64,000 nt of DNA, taken from assembly GCA_030428385.1 (NCBI GenBank), contig JAUIDY010000004.1, positions 1 to 64,000 of the forward strand. The letters run 5' to 3'. Positions within the stretch are counted from its first letter, which is position 1; each line of letters begins with the position of its first letter. This stretch comes from Rhodothermia bacterium (GTDB taxonomy: Bacteria; Bacteroidota; Rhodothermia; Rhodothermales; JAAAOL01). The notes beneath the pieces were generated by a model. That model had not been told where the DNA came from and made no database searches. It worked only from the letters and a program-made list of their open reading frames with translations. Both the position numbers and the translations under genes were made by a program. Shown piece after piece: positions 14,876 to 24,897 of the stretch.

Positions 14876-17359
14876 ATGCGCCGTCTCTTTCTGCTCGTTT
14901 CGTTGCTTTTCCTCGTTGTGTATGTGGCACACGCCGCATCCCCACCGCCTTGCAGCGTGCCCACCACGCCCATTCACGCCGTGCAGGGTAGTGGGACCAC
15001 CAGCCCGCTCGTCGGCATGACCGTAACGATTGAAGGCATCGTGGTGGGTGACTTTCAGAGCGGCGGCCTCGGGGTGAGTGGTGACGTACGGGGCTTCTAT
15101 GTGCAGGAGCAAGACGGCGAGGCCGACACCAACCCTGCTACGAGCGAAGGCGTCTTCGTCTTCGATGGCACAACACCCGGCGTTGATGTGGCGGTGGGTG
15201 ATGCGGTGTGTGTGACGGGGCAGGTAAACGAGTTTTTTGGTGAGACACAGATCAATGCGACGGTGGTTGGAGGAGGTGTGCTGGTCGAAAGCATGGGAAA
15301 CCCGCTGCCCACGCCCCGTATGATTGCGCTGCCGCTGGCAGGAACGGTGCTGAACAGCGACGGGTGGCGCATTGGCGACTATGAGGCGTATGAAGGCGAA
15401 CGGGTGGCCTTTGTCGATCCGCTGACCATTACGGGCACGGCCACGCTCGACAGCTACGGCGACTTGATGCTTTCGAGCGACGGACGGCTCGTGGCATTTA
15501 CCCAGACCAATGCGCCGAGCGTGGCAGGCTTTGCGGCGTGGGACGACGATCAGGCACGGCGGCGTATTCAACTCGACGATGGGTTCTCTGCCGCCAACCC
15601 GAATCCCATGCCCTATCCTCCACCTGCGCTCAGCCTGACCAATCGCCTGCGGGCCGGTGATGTCGTCAGCAACCTTGTGGGCACCATCCGCTATAGCCGG
15701 GGAGCGGGTCCCAATGGCGATGAACTGTTTCGCCTGATGCCCACGGAATCCCCTATTTTCACCATTTCCAACCCGCGTCCTGCGCCTCTAGCGCCGAGCG
15801 GCGATGTGACAGTAGCCTCCTTCAACCTGGAAGTCTATAACAATGGCAATGGCGGTGGGCCGGGCGGTTTCCCATCGCCTGGTGCTGATACCTTCGCGGA
15901 GTTTCTGCGCCAGCGCGACAAGCTCATTGCCGCCATCGTGCAAATGAATGCCGACATTGTGGGGCTGGTGGAGCTGGAGAATGACTATGTAGAAGATCTG
16001 GAAAGTGCCATTTATGATCTGACCAGTGGCCTAAATGCCGTGCTCGGCGCGGGTACCTATGCCTACATCGACCCCGGTGTTAATCTCGGGACCGGGCCGA
16101 TTGCCGTGGGCTTGTTGTACAAACCCGCATCGGTAAGCCCTGTGGGTGATCATGTGGTGCTGGACACGCCCGAATTTGGTAATCCCAATGGCTATGCCTT
16201 TCATCTGAACCGCCCTGCGCTCACGCAGACGTTTCAGGGGCCGGGCGGCGGTGCGTTTACGGTCATTGTCAACCACTTTAAGGCCAAGTCGTGCCGCCCT
16301 ACCCCGACGGGGCTCGACGTGGATCAGGGCGACGGGCAGGCCTGCTTCAACGATACGCGGACCAAAGGTGGTGCGGAACTGGTCGAGTGGCTCGCCAACG
16401 ACCCGACGAACACGTCGTTTTACTTGGGAGAAACAGATACCGACTTCCTTATCATCGGCGACCTGAACGCGCATCCACAGGAAGACCCCATCGCCGCCCT
16501 CAAGGCTGGATACGATGGCATCGCGGGCAATGGCGACGACTTCGTGGACCTGCTGTCTGCCAGTGATCACTCGTTCGTTTTTCAGGGTGCCGCGAGTCGG
16601 CTTGACTATGCGCTGGCGAGCCCCACGCTTGCGCCGCAGATCGCCGGAGCCACGGTGTGGAACATCAACGCTGACGAGCCGGATGCCTTTGACTACAACG
16701 AAGACTTACCCGCGCCTGCCGCGCTCTACGCGCCCGACCCCTACCGCTCCAGCGACCACGATCCCGTGGTGGTCGGCATCAACACCGCCCCACTGATGAC
16801 GATTCTTTCGTCGTTTGAGGCAAGAACGCGGCGTCATGTGGTGCAACTACGCTGGGTCACCGAGCGCGAGGTGAACAACCGGGGCTTTGAGGTACAGCAC
16901 CGAGCGGGGGGCGAGGAGGAATGGAAGGTGGTTGGGCGGGTCCGTGGACATGGCACCACCAACAAGCCGAAACGGTACCGCTGGGTGGGCAAGCGGTTTG
17001 CAGCGGGGATACATGGGTTTCGGTTGCGCATCGTCAGCAAAGACGGCAGCTTCCAGTACAGCCCGGAGCTTGAAGTGGAGGTGGAAGGCAAATCACAGGG
17101 CATGATGTCGGAGCCCTATCCCAATCCGTTTAACCCACAAACAGCGATGACGCTGACCGTAGATACACCGCAGCACGTTCGTGTTGTGGCCTACGACCTG
17201 CTGGGCCGGGAAGTCGCGGTGTTGTTCGACGGGCCGCTTGCGGCGGGGCAGGCGCAGCACGTCGTGTTCGACGCCGGGCATCTTGCCACGGGCACCTACC
17301 TCCTCCGCGCCGAGGGCGAGACGTTTGTCACCACCACACGCGCTGTGCTGACGAAATAG
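14876..17359 (+). CDS. Secreted ExeM/NucH-like endonuclease with type IX-style sorting domain
   Basis: 827 residues. A signal peptide (about 1-20) is followed by an OB-fold-like region (VGMTVTIEGIVVGDF ... GDAVCVTGQV), then an endonuclease/exonuclease/phosphatase domain: ASFNLEVYN, a VELEND glutamate, VNHFKAKS, FLIIGDLNAHPQEDP and the SSDHDPVVV end. These residues bind metal and catalyse phosphodiester cleavage. A beta-sandwich follows, then an 80-residue C-terminal domain starting EPYPNPFNPQT, the form used for type IX secretion in Bacteroidota. Likely role: extracellular DNA or RNA degradation for nutrient uptake. It converges with the TonB receptor gene, one base separating the two stops. 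Confidence 0.9.
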   Translation: MRRLFLLVSLLFLVVYVAHAASPPPCSVPTTPIHAVQGSGTTSPLVGMTVTIEGIVVGDFQSGGLGVSGDVRGFYVQEQDGEADTNPATSEGVFVFDGTTPGVDVAVGDAVCVTGQVNEFFGETQINATVVGGGVLVESMGNPLPTPRMIALPLAGTVLNSDGWRIGDYEAYEGERVAFVDPLTITGTATLDSYGDLMLSSDGRLVAFTQTNAPSVAGFAAWDDDQARRRIQLDDGFSAANPNPMPYPPPALSLTNRLRAGDVVSNLVGTIRYSRGAGPNGDELFRLMPTESPIFTISNPRPAPLAPSGDVTVASFNLEVYNNGNGGGPGGFPSPGADTFAEFLRQRDKLIAAIVQMNADIVGLVELENDYVEDLESAIYDLTSGLNAVLGAGTYAYIDPGVNLGTGPIAVGLLYKPASVSPVGDHVVLDTPEFGNPNGYAFHLNRPALTQTFQGPGGGAFTVIVNHFKAKSCRPTPTGLDVDQGDGQACFNDTRTKGGAELVEWLANDPTNTSFYLGETDTDFLIIGDLNAHPQEDPIAALKAGYDGIAGNGDDFVDLLSASDHSFVFQGAASRLDYALASPTLAPQIAGATVWNINADEPDAFDYNEDLPAPAALYAPDPYRSSDHDPVVVGINTAPLMTILSSFEARTRRHVVQLRWVTEREVNNRGFEVQHRAGGEEEWKVVGRVRGHGTTNKPKRYRWVGKRFAAGIHGFRLRIVSKDGSFQYSPELEVEVEGKSQGMMSEPYPNPFNPQTAMTLTVDTPQHVRVVAYDLLGREVAVLFDGPLAAGQAQHVVFDAGHLATGTYLLRAEGETFVTTTRAVLTK

Positions 17360-17360
17360 C

Positions 17361-20039
17361 TCAAAACGTCACCGCCACATCAAACGCGGGTTGCAGGCCG
17401 AGGTCGTACACATCCACAGTGGCGTAGCTGAGGCGGCGGGGGCGTTGCGACGTGTCGATGATACCGACGACATCGCGGTACCACGGGTTGTCGCGGTCGT
17501 ACAGGTTGAACACCGACACGCGCGCTTCGAGGGTGGCGGTGCCGAGGGCGCGGCGGAACTGCACGCTGGCGTCCATGCGGTGGTAGGCGTCGAGCATCGC
17601 GGGTTCGTCGGGCAGTTCGTAGGCCAGCAGGTTGGGTGTGCCCGAAGCGTAAAGCCACGACACATGGGCAGTGAGGCTTGGGGTGAGCGTGGCCTGAAGC
17701 TGGGTGCTAAACTGATGCGTACGGTCCCACTCGGCCAGAAACCGTGCGCCGCCGTTGACCACATTGTTTTGCAACTCCACCCGCGAGAGCGTATAGCTGG
17801 CCGTCCATGTTGCCGTGCCCAGTTGCTGTCGCCCCATCATTTCGAGGCCGCGCGCATAAGCGGTGTTGTCGAAGAACCAGGGTGTGGCGAGCAGGCCCGC
17901 GTCTTGCCGCGCCGGAGCGCTGATCTCGCGTTGGCGCAGGTTGCGGTGGGTTTTGTGGTAGGCTTCAACCTGAAAGCGCGTGCTGGACGACGGGCGCAGG
18001 TATAACCCGGCGGTGGCATAATCCACGCTGCCGGGGGGCTGGTCGGCCGTGGAGAGCACCCACACGTCGGCGCTGGTGGTGTTTTGTACGACGAGCCGGT
18101 GCAGAAACTGGTAGTTGCGGCTGTAACCCGCACCGACGGAGACGTGCCCCTGTGGCCATGCCTGCACGCGCACCCGCGGCGAGACGCGCAGGAAGTCGCC
18201 ATCCGTAAAATAGTGGCTACGCACGCCAAGCTGGGCATTCCAGAACCTCGGCCCCGTTACATCAAGCTGCGCAAAGGCGTCCAGTTGAATGGCGGCCTGG
18301 TCGAGCGTAAACGGGCGTTCGCGCAGGAGGGTGTGTTCCTCATACGTTAGGTGGTACTGGTGGCCTTCGAGGCCGCTGCTCCAGCTTCCAAACGCCAGCG
18401 TACCGTCAATCTGTGACAAGGCTTTGAGTTCGATGAGGGTGTCGTCGTAGCTGAACGGTCCCCGGCGGGCAACGAGCGTGTCAGACGGGTTGCGGCGGTA
18501 CGGAAAGTCGCCCTTGGCATACTGCGCGCCATAGTGGCTGATCGCGAGCAGTGTGCGGTTGTACAGCCGGGATCCTATCGGAAGCTGCACCTGCAAACTG
18601 GCGGCGTCGTTGCCCCAGCGGTTCTGGGTGGTGATAGCGCGAAAATCGAGGGTCTCGCCGCCGAGGCCATCGCCTGCGGCGAAGACGCGCAGCGCAGGCT
18701 GGTCAGTGTCCGTGAGGCCGGTATAAAGGCTGAGGGTGAGGCGTCGCCCGGAGGTGCCTTCGGCGTAGAGCTTGGCGTGGGCGTCGTAGAAGAGCGCCGA
18801 CGGCTCGCCGGGGACCACCAGCCGCTGGCCCCGCTCGAAGCTGTTGTCGGGCAGCGCACTCGTGGCGCGGTCCACATCCAGCCCCTGGTCGATGAGATGG
18901 GCGTTGCCCAGCCAGCCGATCTGGTCGAAAAACGAATAGCGACCGGAGACGAGCACGCTGGCGCGTCCGTCGGCGAGCGGCCCTTCGATGGTGGCGCGGG
19001 CGGCGACGTTGCTAAGGCCCACCGTCGAGCGAAAGCCGGTCTGGGCCCCGGTGCGTGTCGCAAATGACAAGGTGCCGCCGGGCGGACCGCTGTACTGGGC
19101 AGGCGTCACGTCGTAGAAAAAACCTACGGTTTGCAGCGCGTCCTCGTTGAACGCATCGAACAGCCCAAAGAAATGCTGCTGGTTGTAGATCGCTGCGCCG
19201 TCGAGCAACACCTGAAAGCCGTCGGACTGGCTGCCGCGCACGGTCAGCCCGGCTCCAAACGCGGGGCCGAGCGCCACCGAGGGTAGTGGCTGCAATGCCC
19301 GCAGCACACTCGCCTCACCGAGCGGAGCGTACAGGTCGGGGCGGATCAAGGCGTGCCACGTCGTGTCGAGGTCACTGTGGAAAAAGGTGCCCGTGACGAC
19401 CACTTCCTTCCCCGGTGTGGCATCCGGCTGCAACCGGATGGATAAGGCGGCCGCTTCATGGGGGTCGACCGCGACGGACTGCACTGCATAGCCTACATAC
19501 GACGCGGACAACACCACCGACGACGCGTCGGGCAGGCTGCGGCTGTCGATGCGAAACAAACCGCTTTCATTGGCGGCCACGCCGCGTATTTGCCCGTCGT
19601 CGCGCCAGGTGACGGTGGCGAAGGGCAGGTGTGTTCCGGTTTCAGCATCCAGCACGTGCCCCGTCAGCACCGCAGGCGGCGTTGGTGCGGTTTCGTAGAC
19701 CAACACCTGCTTGCGGTCGTCGTCCACGCGCAGGCCCAGATTATAACGGCGAAGGTCGTCATGCAGGCGGTCAAACACCGCGTTGCCCTCCGCTGCGAGG
19801 GTGACGCTGCGTCCTGCTACCAGCGCGTCCCGATAAAGAAAGCGGTAGCCCGTTGTTTCGTGCAGGTCGTTGAAGACGGTTCGCAACGGCGTTTGGTCAT
19901 AGCGAAACGACTGTGCCTGTGCCGGAAGCACCATCAGCAGCCCTACCAACACTACGCCAACGAGCAAAGGAGAACTCCCGAGATGGGTAATTCTCCAGAA
20001 GCGGTTGGCATCAAAGAATAAAGCGTTGCTAATGGTCAT
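17361..20039 (-). CDS. TonB-dependent outer membrane receptor with STN signalling domain
   Basis: 892 residues. After a long signal sequence (about 1-43, ending LPAQAQ), an STN domain (about 45-110, TPLRTVFNDLHETTGYRFLY) marks receptors that signal to a FecR anti-sigma factor. A carboxypeptidase-regulatory-like domain (about 118-200), a plug (about 220-350) and a 22-strand-type barrel follow. Substrate unknown. It is the last gene of sigma factor - FecR - receptor, all on the minus strand. The start ATG falls inside a half copy of the dispersed element. A TTG inside the signal peptide is the only plausible later start, so the N-terminal 20 residues are uncertain. Confidence 0.9.
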   Translation of the reverse strand: MTISNALFFDANRFWRITHLGSSPLLVGVVLVGLLMVLPAQAQSFRYDQTPLRTVFNDLHETTGYRFLYRDALVAGRSVTLAAEGNAVFDRLHDDLRRYNLGLRVDDDRKQVLVYETAPTPPAVLTGHVLDAETGTHLPFATVTWRDDGQIRGVAANESGLFRIDSRSLPDASSVVLSASYVGYAVQSVAVDPHEAAALSIRLQPDATPGKEVVVTGTFFHSDLDTTWHALIRPDLYAPLGEASVLRALQPLPSVALGPAFGAGLTVRGSQSDGFQVLLDGAAIYNQQHFFGLFDAFNEDALQTVGFFYDVTPAQYSGPPGGTLSFATRTGAQTGFRSTVGLSNVAARATIEGPLADGRASVLVSGRYSFFDQIGWLGNAHLIDQGLDVDRATSALPDNSFERGQRLVVPGEPSALFYDAHAKLYAEGTSGRRLTLSLYTGLTDTDQPALRVFAAGDGLGGETLDFRAITTQNRWGNDAASLQVQLPIGSRLYNRTLLAISHYGAQYAKGDFPYRRNPSDTLVARRGPFSYDDTLIELKALSQIDGTLAFGSWSSGLEGHQYHLTYEEHTLLRERPFTLDQAAIQLDAFAQLDVTGPRFWNAQLGVRSHYFTDGDFLRVSPRVRVQAWPQGHVSVGAGYSRNYQFLHRLVVQNTTSADVWVLSTADQPPGSVDYATAGLYLRPSSSTRFQVEAYHKTHRNLRQREISAPARQDAGLLATPWFFDNTAYARGLEMMGRQQLGTATWTASYTLSRVELQNNVVNGGARFLAEWDRTHQFSTQLQATLTPSLTAHVSWLYASGTPNLLAYELPDEPAMLDAYHRMDASVQFRRALGTATLEARVSVFNLYDRDNPWYRDVVGIIDTSQRPRRLSYATVDVYDLGLQPAFDVAVTF

Positions 20040-20074
20040 CGCGAGGAGGGAAGCGACGTGGCGATCTCACCCCG
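20035..20074. repeat. Dispersed palindromic element, left half only (copy D)
   Basis: 40 bp from GTCATCGCGAGG to GGCGATCTCACCCCG, with a shortened middle (GAGGGAAGCGACGTGG). Its outer end contains the complement of the receptor gene's start codon (20037-20039). No right arm follows. Confidence 0.75.
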
Positions 20075-20134
20075 CGCAGAATTACAGCCAGTCATATAGG
20101 AGGTGTGATGAAAAAAGATAGGTTGCCCTTCATG

Positions 20135-21082
20135 TCATTCCCGAATAAACTGATAGCTGTCTGGCCCGGTTTGCTCGAAGCGGCCGCCCGCGACAAGCGC
20201 AAGGTCGGCGAGGGTTTGTTCGGTATCGGCGAGGGGGAAGCTGCCTGAAAGCGTCTCCGTGAGGATTTCCGGGTCGGCGGTTAGCGTGAGACCAAAGCGC
20301 TGGGCAATAAGGGTGAAGGCCGCCTGAATCGGCTCTGAGGTGAAAGACACCTGCAACCAGTTGGTAAACGGAGTTGCTTCAGCCGCTTCGGGCGGCGTCA
20401 GCGTACCACCAGCGGAAACCTGTGCTTCTTCGCCGGGCGACAGGATAACTTGCTCGTTCGTCGGTTGGCTCTGGAGCGACACGCGCCCTTCTTCCAGATA
20501 CACCGCCGTGCCCGCCTCGTCTGTGCGGACGCCAAAGCGCGTGCCCAGCACGGTGATGATGGCTTCGCCTGCTTCCACAGAAACGGTGCGGCTCGGGTTA
20601 TGCGTAATCGCAAAGAAACCTTCCCCTTCGAGTTGATACTGGGCGTTTTCGCTGTCTTGGGCGACTTCGTAGAGCTTGGCGGACGGATGCAGCAACACCG
20701 TCGAGCCATCCGCTGCCGTCCAGGTCACCACGTCGGTTCCGGCTTCGGCGAGCAAGACGGGCGCAGGTGTGGGGTTCCACAGCAACGCACCCACGGCGAT
20801 GGCGAGGACGAAGCTGGCGGCAATGGCCCAGCGGACAGCGGGTTGCAGGGTGTAGATGCGGGCTTGCGGCGGCGCCTCAACCTTTGCCATTACGCGGTCG
20901 GCGAAGCCGGGAGAAAAGGCGGTGGCGCGGCTCTGGGTCAGTACGTTGGTCATGGCTTTCAGGGACGAGAATTCGGCACGGAGGTCGGGTTCGGAAGCGA
21001 GGCGCTGTTCCAGGGCGGCGGCTTCGTCGTCGGTGAGTGCCCCTTCGAGGGCACGGAGCAGGAGGTCGCGGTCGGTTGTCAT
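20135..21082 (-). CDS. FecR family anti-sigma factor
   Basis: 315 residues. An N-terminal cytoplasmic segment with LEGALTDDEAAALEQRL, the sigma-binding zinc-finger-like region, precedes one transmembrane helix (about 85-104, AIAASFVLAIAVGALLW). The periplasmic FecR domain follows (DGSTVLLHPSAKLYEV ... GEAIITVLGTRFGV). A C-terminal STN/DUF4974-like part (EPIQAAFTLIAQRFGLTL) is positioned to meet the receptor STN domain. The start ATG overlaps the sigma-factor stop as ATGA, implying translational coupling. Confidence 0.92.
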   Translation of the reverse strand: MTTDRDLLLRALEGALTDDEAAALEQRLASEPDLRAEFSSLKAMTNVLTQSRATAFSPGFADRVMAKVEAPPQARIYTLQPAVRWAIAASFVLAIAVGALLWNPTPAPVLLAEAGTDVVTWTAADGSTVLLHPSAKLYEVAQDSENAQYQLEGEGFFAITHNPSRTVSVEAGEAIITVLGTRFGVRTDEAGTAVYLEEGRVSLQSQPTNEQVILSPGEEAQVSAGGTLTPPEAAEATPFTNWLQVSFTSEPIQAAFTLIAQRFGLTLTADPEILTETLSGSFPLADTEQTLADLALVAGGRFEQTGPDSYQFIRE

Positions 21083-21663
21083 ATGGCACCTCCGAGGTCG
21101 GTGGCATCCAGGTGGGGAGCGAGGAGTGTTTTGAGGTTGTCGAGGGCCCGTTTCAACCGCGACATCACGGTGCCGGGCGGGATGTTGAGTAGCGCGGCGG
21201 TCTCTTGCGTCGAGTATTCATTGAGCATCCGCAGCACCACCACGGCGCGGTGGTCAGGTTTGAGCTTGCGGATGGCACTTTGCACCAGCGCTTGCTGTTC
21301 TTTGGCAGCGAGATCGCGCCCGCCTTCGATGGCAGGTGTTGGCATCTGTTCGAGGTCGTCGCGGCGTAGGAAGCGCAGCCGCCGTTTTTTGCGCCGTTCT
21401 AGCGCGGTCAGCGAGGCGTTGATGGCGATGCGCGTCAGGTACGTGCCCACCGCCGCGTCGCCCCGAAACCGATCCAGCGAGCGGTAGAACCGCACAAACG
21501 TCTCCTGCCCCACTTCGTCGGCTTCGGGCGTGTGCCCCAGCATGCCGATCACGGTGGCCGCCACCTGCGATTCATACCGCTCCACCAACAGCCGGAACGC
21601 GCCCGCGTCGCCGCCTTGGGTACGGGCGATGAGGTCGGTATCGGATAAGGTGGTGGGCGGCAT
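21079..21663 (-). CDS. ECF RNA polymerase sigma factor (FecI-like)
   Basis: 194 residues from the ATG at 21663. Region 2 is seen in GAFRLLVERYESQV ... DEVGQETFVRFYRSLDRF and region 4 in LKPDHRAVVVLRMLNEYSTQETAALLNIPPGTVMSRL. A longer in-frame reading from 21855 adds 64 residues with no family resemblance and is rejected. In this gene order the sigma factor is released when substrate binds the receptor and then drives receptor transcription. I could not identify its promoter. Confidence 0.93.
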   Translation of the reverse strand: MPPTTLSDTDLIARTQGGDAGAFRLLVERYESQVAATVIGMLGHTPEADEVGQETFVRFYRSLDRFRGDAAVGTYLTRIAINASLTALERRKKRRLRFLRRDDLEQMPTPAIEGGRDLAAKEQQALVQSAIRKLKPDHRAVVVLRMLNEYSTQETAALLNIPPGTVMSRLKRALDNLKTLLAPHLDATDLGGAI

Positions 21664-22068
21664 GGCGTGGTGAGTCGGGGAGGCAGGCGTCGCCGCTAAG
21701 ATAGCCGTTTGCACGAGGACAATTGCAGGGTTGATGGTGCATTTGTCCGTTAGACCGGAGCCGAGGCCGAGGCATTCCATCGAATCTGAAAAAATGGCAA
21801 GCCAACCTTGCTTTTCAAAAAGGTAGGAAGAGGGGGAGTGACATTTTTTCAACAAAAACTGTCATTTTGTTCGAAAAACGCCCTTTTGGGGAGATGGAAT
21901 ACGGTTTGTGTAGCGGACGAAACGAATCAGGAAGCGATGGTAGAGACGGAGGTGAGCGCGCTGCTTATACGCCGAGCACCCATATCCTACCCTTCAGCCT
22001 CCTCAATTTCTCTCACACAAATACCACTGCACATGCACTAATACCAAACCTGATCTGAGGTACAAGCT
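21664..22068. other. Divergent intergenic region with an A/T dyad
   Basis: 405 bp between the ECF sigma gene (leftward) and an outer-membrane barrel gene (rightward), with no gene inside. The centre is A/T-rich and carries the inverted repeat AACAAAA (21851-21857) / TTTTGTT (21865-21871) with a seven-base spacer. Promoters for both directions must lie here, but none could be assigned. Confidence 0.5.
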
Positions 22069-22755
22069 ATGAACACACTGATCACTCGTCCACTGCGGGC
22101 TGCTTGGGTATTCGTACTTGCACTTGTTTTCCTTGCAGCGCCTGCCGCCCATGCCCAGGAAACCCAATGGCGGACCCTCGAACCCACCCTTGCACCGTCT
22201 AACTGGTCCTTTGGCCTGAAAGCGGGACTAGCAAACACTGACTTCTACGGGTCGTCTAGTAATGCCGATGGTACCGGCGTTGGTTTCACGGGCGGGGCCT
22301 ATCTGACCTATCATTTCCATCCCAGGTGGGCGCTTCAGTCGGAATTGATGTACACGCACCGGACAGGCACCGAAGACCACAGTCAGGTCTTTCGGGGTTC
22401 TCGGAATGCGGAATATACCTTCGGCTTCCTCGAAGTGCCGGTTCTCATAAAGGCGTATTTGCCCCAGCAGCAAGGCCCCGCGGCGTATGCCACCGTGGGC
22501 CCCTATGCCAGCATGCGGCTCTATGAAGATGCCCGCGATGCCAACAACATCTTGCAAACCGTGGACCTCGACAGCGAGTTGCGACGCTGGGATTATGGTG
22601 TCGCCGCCGGGTTCGGGATGGAGAGCTTCGCCAACGGCCGGTCGTTGTCTTTCGACGCTCGCTACAATTGGGGCCTGGCCAACCTGTTTACAGACGAAAC
22701 CCGCCCTGAATTTCGCACGCGTGGTTTCACCGTTGCCGTAGGCATCGGGTTGTAG
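22069..22755 (+). CDS. Outer membrane beta-barrel protein, PorT-like
   Basis: 228 residues. A signal peptide (about 1-29, ending APAAHAQ) is followed by alternating amphipathic strands: NWSFGLKAGLANTDF, VGFTGGAYLTYHF, RWALQSELMYTHR, LEVPVLIKAYL. It ends in a barrel-type strand (FTVAVGIGL). Bacteroidota PorT-type eight-strand barrels look like this. Function unknown; possibly structural or involved in surface protein transport. Confidence 0.8.
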   Translation: MNTLITRPLRAAWVFVLALVFLAAPAAHAQETQWRTLEPTLAPSNWSFGLKAGLANTDFYGSSSNADGTGVGFTGGAYLTYHFHPRWALQSELMYTHRTGTEDHSQVFRGSRNAEYTFGFLEVPVLIKAYLPQQQGPAAYATVGPYASMRLYEDARDANNILQTVDLDSELRRWDYGVAAGFGMESFANGRSLSFDARYNWGLANLFTDETRPEFRTRGFTVAVGIGL

Positions 22756-22784
22756 GCTGGCGTGCCCCCTGTGTATCCTGAGAG

Positions 22785-22820
22785 GGAGGAGGCGTGTTAG
22801 GCGACCTCCTCCTTTTTTTT
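22785..22820 (+). terminator. Intrinsic terminator after the beta-barrel gene
   Basis: An 8-bp stem GGAGGAGG (22785-22792) / CCTCCTCC (22805-22812) is followed directly by eight T. Its right part overlaps the 3' end of the convergent dehydratase gene. That gene's last codons, read on the other strand, supply the A-tract. Confidence 0.8.
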
Positions 22821-24821
22821 GTCCGTCGTCGGGGAATTGATTGCTGCCAATCCGGCCTGAATGACCGAGACGATGCGATCTACGTCGTACACGGCACCCG
22901 CCCAAACGCCACCGCTGGCCTGCTGCAACGCTGCCCACAGCCGCGTGTCGTTCGGAAGTTGGGCATGCGGCTGAACGTCGGGATGAACGGGGCGCGATTG
23001 GAGGAGTTGATCGGCTTCGTCGGGCGTGAGGTCGGTGCTGGCGGTGCCGATGAGGTGAAGCTGGCCGGTGAGGTTGCGGCGGTCGATCTTGATCTGGATA
23101 CGGTCGCCGTCGCGGACTTTGCCGATGGGACCGCCCGCCAGCGCCTCGGGGCCGATGTGGCCCACGCAGGCTCCGGTCGAGACGCCCGAAAAACGCGCGT
23201 CGGTGAGGATAGGGACGGTTTTGCCCCACGGAATAAACTTGAGCGCCGAGGTAAGTTGGTACGTTTCCTCCATTCCCGTGCCCAGCGGGCCGCCGCCGAT
23301 CAGGACGATAATCTCGCCGGGTTGCAGCGCGGGGTCGGTTTGCCCTTTGATGGCCTGAATGGCCGCCCGCTCGGAGGTGAAGACGCGGGCGTTTCCGGTG
23401 TGGCGGTATACGTTGTCATCGTCCACCACCGAGGGGTCGATGGCAGTGGCTTTAATGACGGCACCCTGCGGTGCGAGGTTGCCGGTGGGAAATACCACCG
23501 TGCTGCTGAGTCCGGCTTTCCGGGCCGCGTCGGCGTCCATAATGACGTGGTCGGGGTCGATCTGGTCGGCCTTGGCGAGGTGCGCCCGGGCAGCCTGACG
23601 CCGTTCGCTTTCTTGCCACCAGCCGAGCACGGTGTCCAGCGTCTCGCCGGTTGCCGTTAGCACATCAAGGTGCAGGAGGCCCATGTTGCGCAGGTGCAGC
23701 ATTACTTCGGGGACGCCGCCTGCCATAAAGACCTGCACGGTTGGGTGGTTGCGCGGACCATTGGGCAGGGCATCCACCAGCCGGGGTGTTTGCCGGTTGA
23801 TGCGAATCCAGTCATCCACCGTCGGCTGCTTGAGGCCCGCCGCGTGCGCGATCGCGGGAATGTGCAGCAGCAGGTTCGTCGAGCCGCCAAACGCCGCGTG
23901 CAGCAGCATCGCGTTTTCGATGGCTTTGTTGGTCAGGATGGACGAGAGCGGCAGATCCAGTGCTTTCATCCGCAGCAGCGCCCGCGCCGACCGCTCGGCC
24001 ATATCGAGCCAGATCGGTTCGCCCGACGGGATGAGGGCGCTGTGGGGCAGCGACATCCCCAGCGCTTCGGCGACGACCTGCGCGGTGGCGGCGGTGCCCA
24101 GAAACTGGCAGCCGCCCCCCGGCGAGCCGCAGGCGCGGCAGCCCATCGACGCGGCATAGTCAAGGCTGATCAGGTCGTGCGCAAAACGCGCCCCGATGGT
24201 TTGGACCTTACCCGCGTCTTCGGCTCCGGTGGCAGGCAGCGTCACGCCCCCCGGCACGATGATGCCCGGCAGGTCGCTGCTTCCGGCGAGGGCCATCAGC
24301 GTGGCAGGCAGTCCCTTGTCGCACGTCGCCACGCCCATCACCCCGGCGCGTTGTGGTAGTGAGCGGATGAGGCGGCGCATGGTCATGGCGGCGTCGTTGC
24401 GGTAGGGCAGGCTGTCGAACATACCCGTGGTGCCCTGCGAGCGCCCATCGCATGGATCGCTGCACGCAGCAGCGAACGGCAGTGCCCCTTCCGCCCGCAT
24501 CGTCTCGGCGGCGGCTTTGACCAGCAGCCCGATTTCCCAGTGTCCAGTGTGGTAGCCCAGTGCCACGGGCGTCCCGTCGTCGGCGCGCAGCCCGCCCTGG
24601 GTGCTGAGGATCAGATACGGTGTGCGGCCCACGTCGGGCGCATCCCAGCCCATGCCTGCGTTTTGTGTCAGCCCAAACAGGTTGCCGCTTGGCTCTTGCA
24701 GCAGCATCTCGGACGTAATCGGAAGCTGGCCTTCCGGGCCATGCCCTTGGGTGCGGGTGGACGAAACAGGAGCGGCGGTGCCCAGGATGTCGGCCAAGGC
24801 TGGAGTGGTGTGGGAAAGCAT
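22797..24821 (-). CDS. YjhG/YagF family sugar-acid dehydratase (xylonate dehydratase-like)
   Basis: 674 residues, of the IlvD/Edd superfamily. From memory it aligns throughout with E. coli Yjh[18 protein letters not shown] near the start, [32 protein letters not shown], the [13 protein letters not shown] cluster region, [14 protein letters not shown] and [19 protein letters not shown]. The cysteines in these segments bind the iron-sulfur cluster. Likely reaction: dehydration of D-xylonate or a related aldonate to the 2-keto-3-deoxy acid. No other pathway gene is close, so the substrate is inferred only from family. The stop overlaps the terminator of the opposing gene. Confidence 0.9.
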   Translation of the reverse strand: MLSHTTPALADILGTAAPVSSTRTQGHGPEGQLPITSEMLLQEPSGNLFGLTQNAGMGWDAPDVGRTPYLILSTQGGLRADDGTPVALGYHTGHWEIGLLVKAAAETMRAEGALPFAAACSDPCDGRSQGTTGMFDSLPYRNDAAMTMRRLIRSLPQRAGVMGVATCDKGLPATLMALAGSSDLPGIIVPGGVTLPATGAEDAGKVQTIGARFAHDLISLDYAASMGCRACGSPGGGCQFLGTAATAQVVAEALGMSLPHSALIPSGEPIWLDMAERSARALLRMKALDLPLSSILTNKAIENAMLLHAAFGGSTNLLLHIPAIAHAAGLKQPTVDDWIRINRQTPRLVDALPNGPRNHPTVQVFMAGGVPEVMLHLRNMGLLHLDVLTATGETLDTVLGWWQESERRQAARAHLAKADQIDPDHVIMDADAARKAGLSSTVVFPTGNLAPQGAVIKATAIDPSVVDDDNVYRHTGNARVFTSERAAIQAIKGQTDPALQPGEIIVLIGGGPLGTGMEETYQLTSALKFIPWGKTVPILTDARFSGVSTGACVGHIGPEALAGGPIGKVRDGDRIQIKIDRRNLTGQLHLIGTASTDLTPDEADQLLQSRPVHPDVQPHAQLPNDTRLWAALQQASGGVWAGAVYDVDRIVSVIQAGLAAINSPTTDKKKEEVA

Positions 24822-24897
24822 GGGGGTGGAGGAAGGAGAAAAGGGGAAAGCAAAACGAAAGAAGATAGCGGCTCTGCACCACCCGCAATGTCAAGAA

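Noticed and set aside
21664-21855. Longer N-terminus for the ECF sigma factor
   Set aside because: 64 additional residues show no sigma-factor resemblance and no ribosome binding site supports the earlier start.
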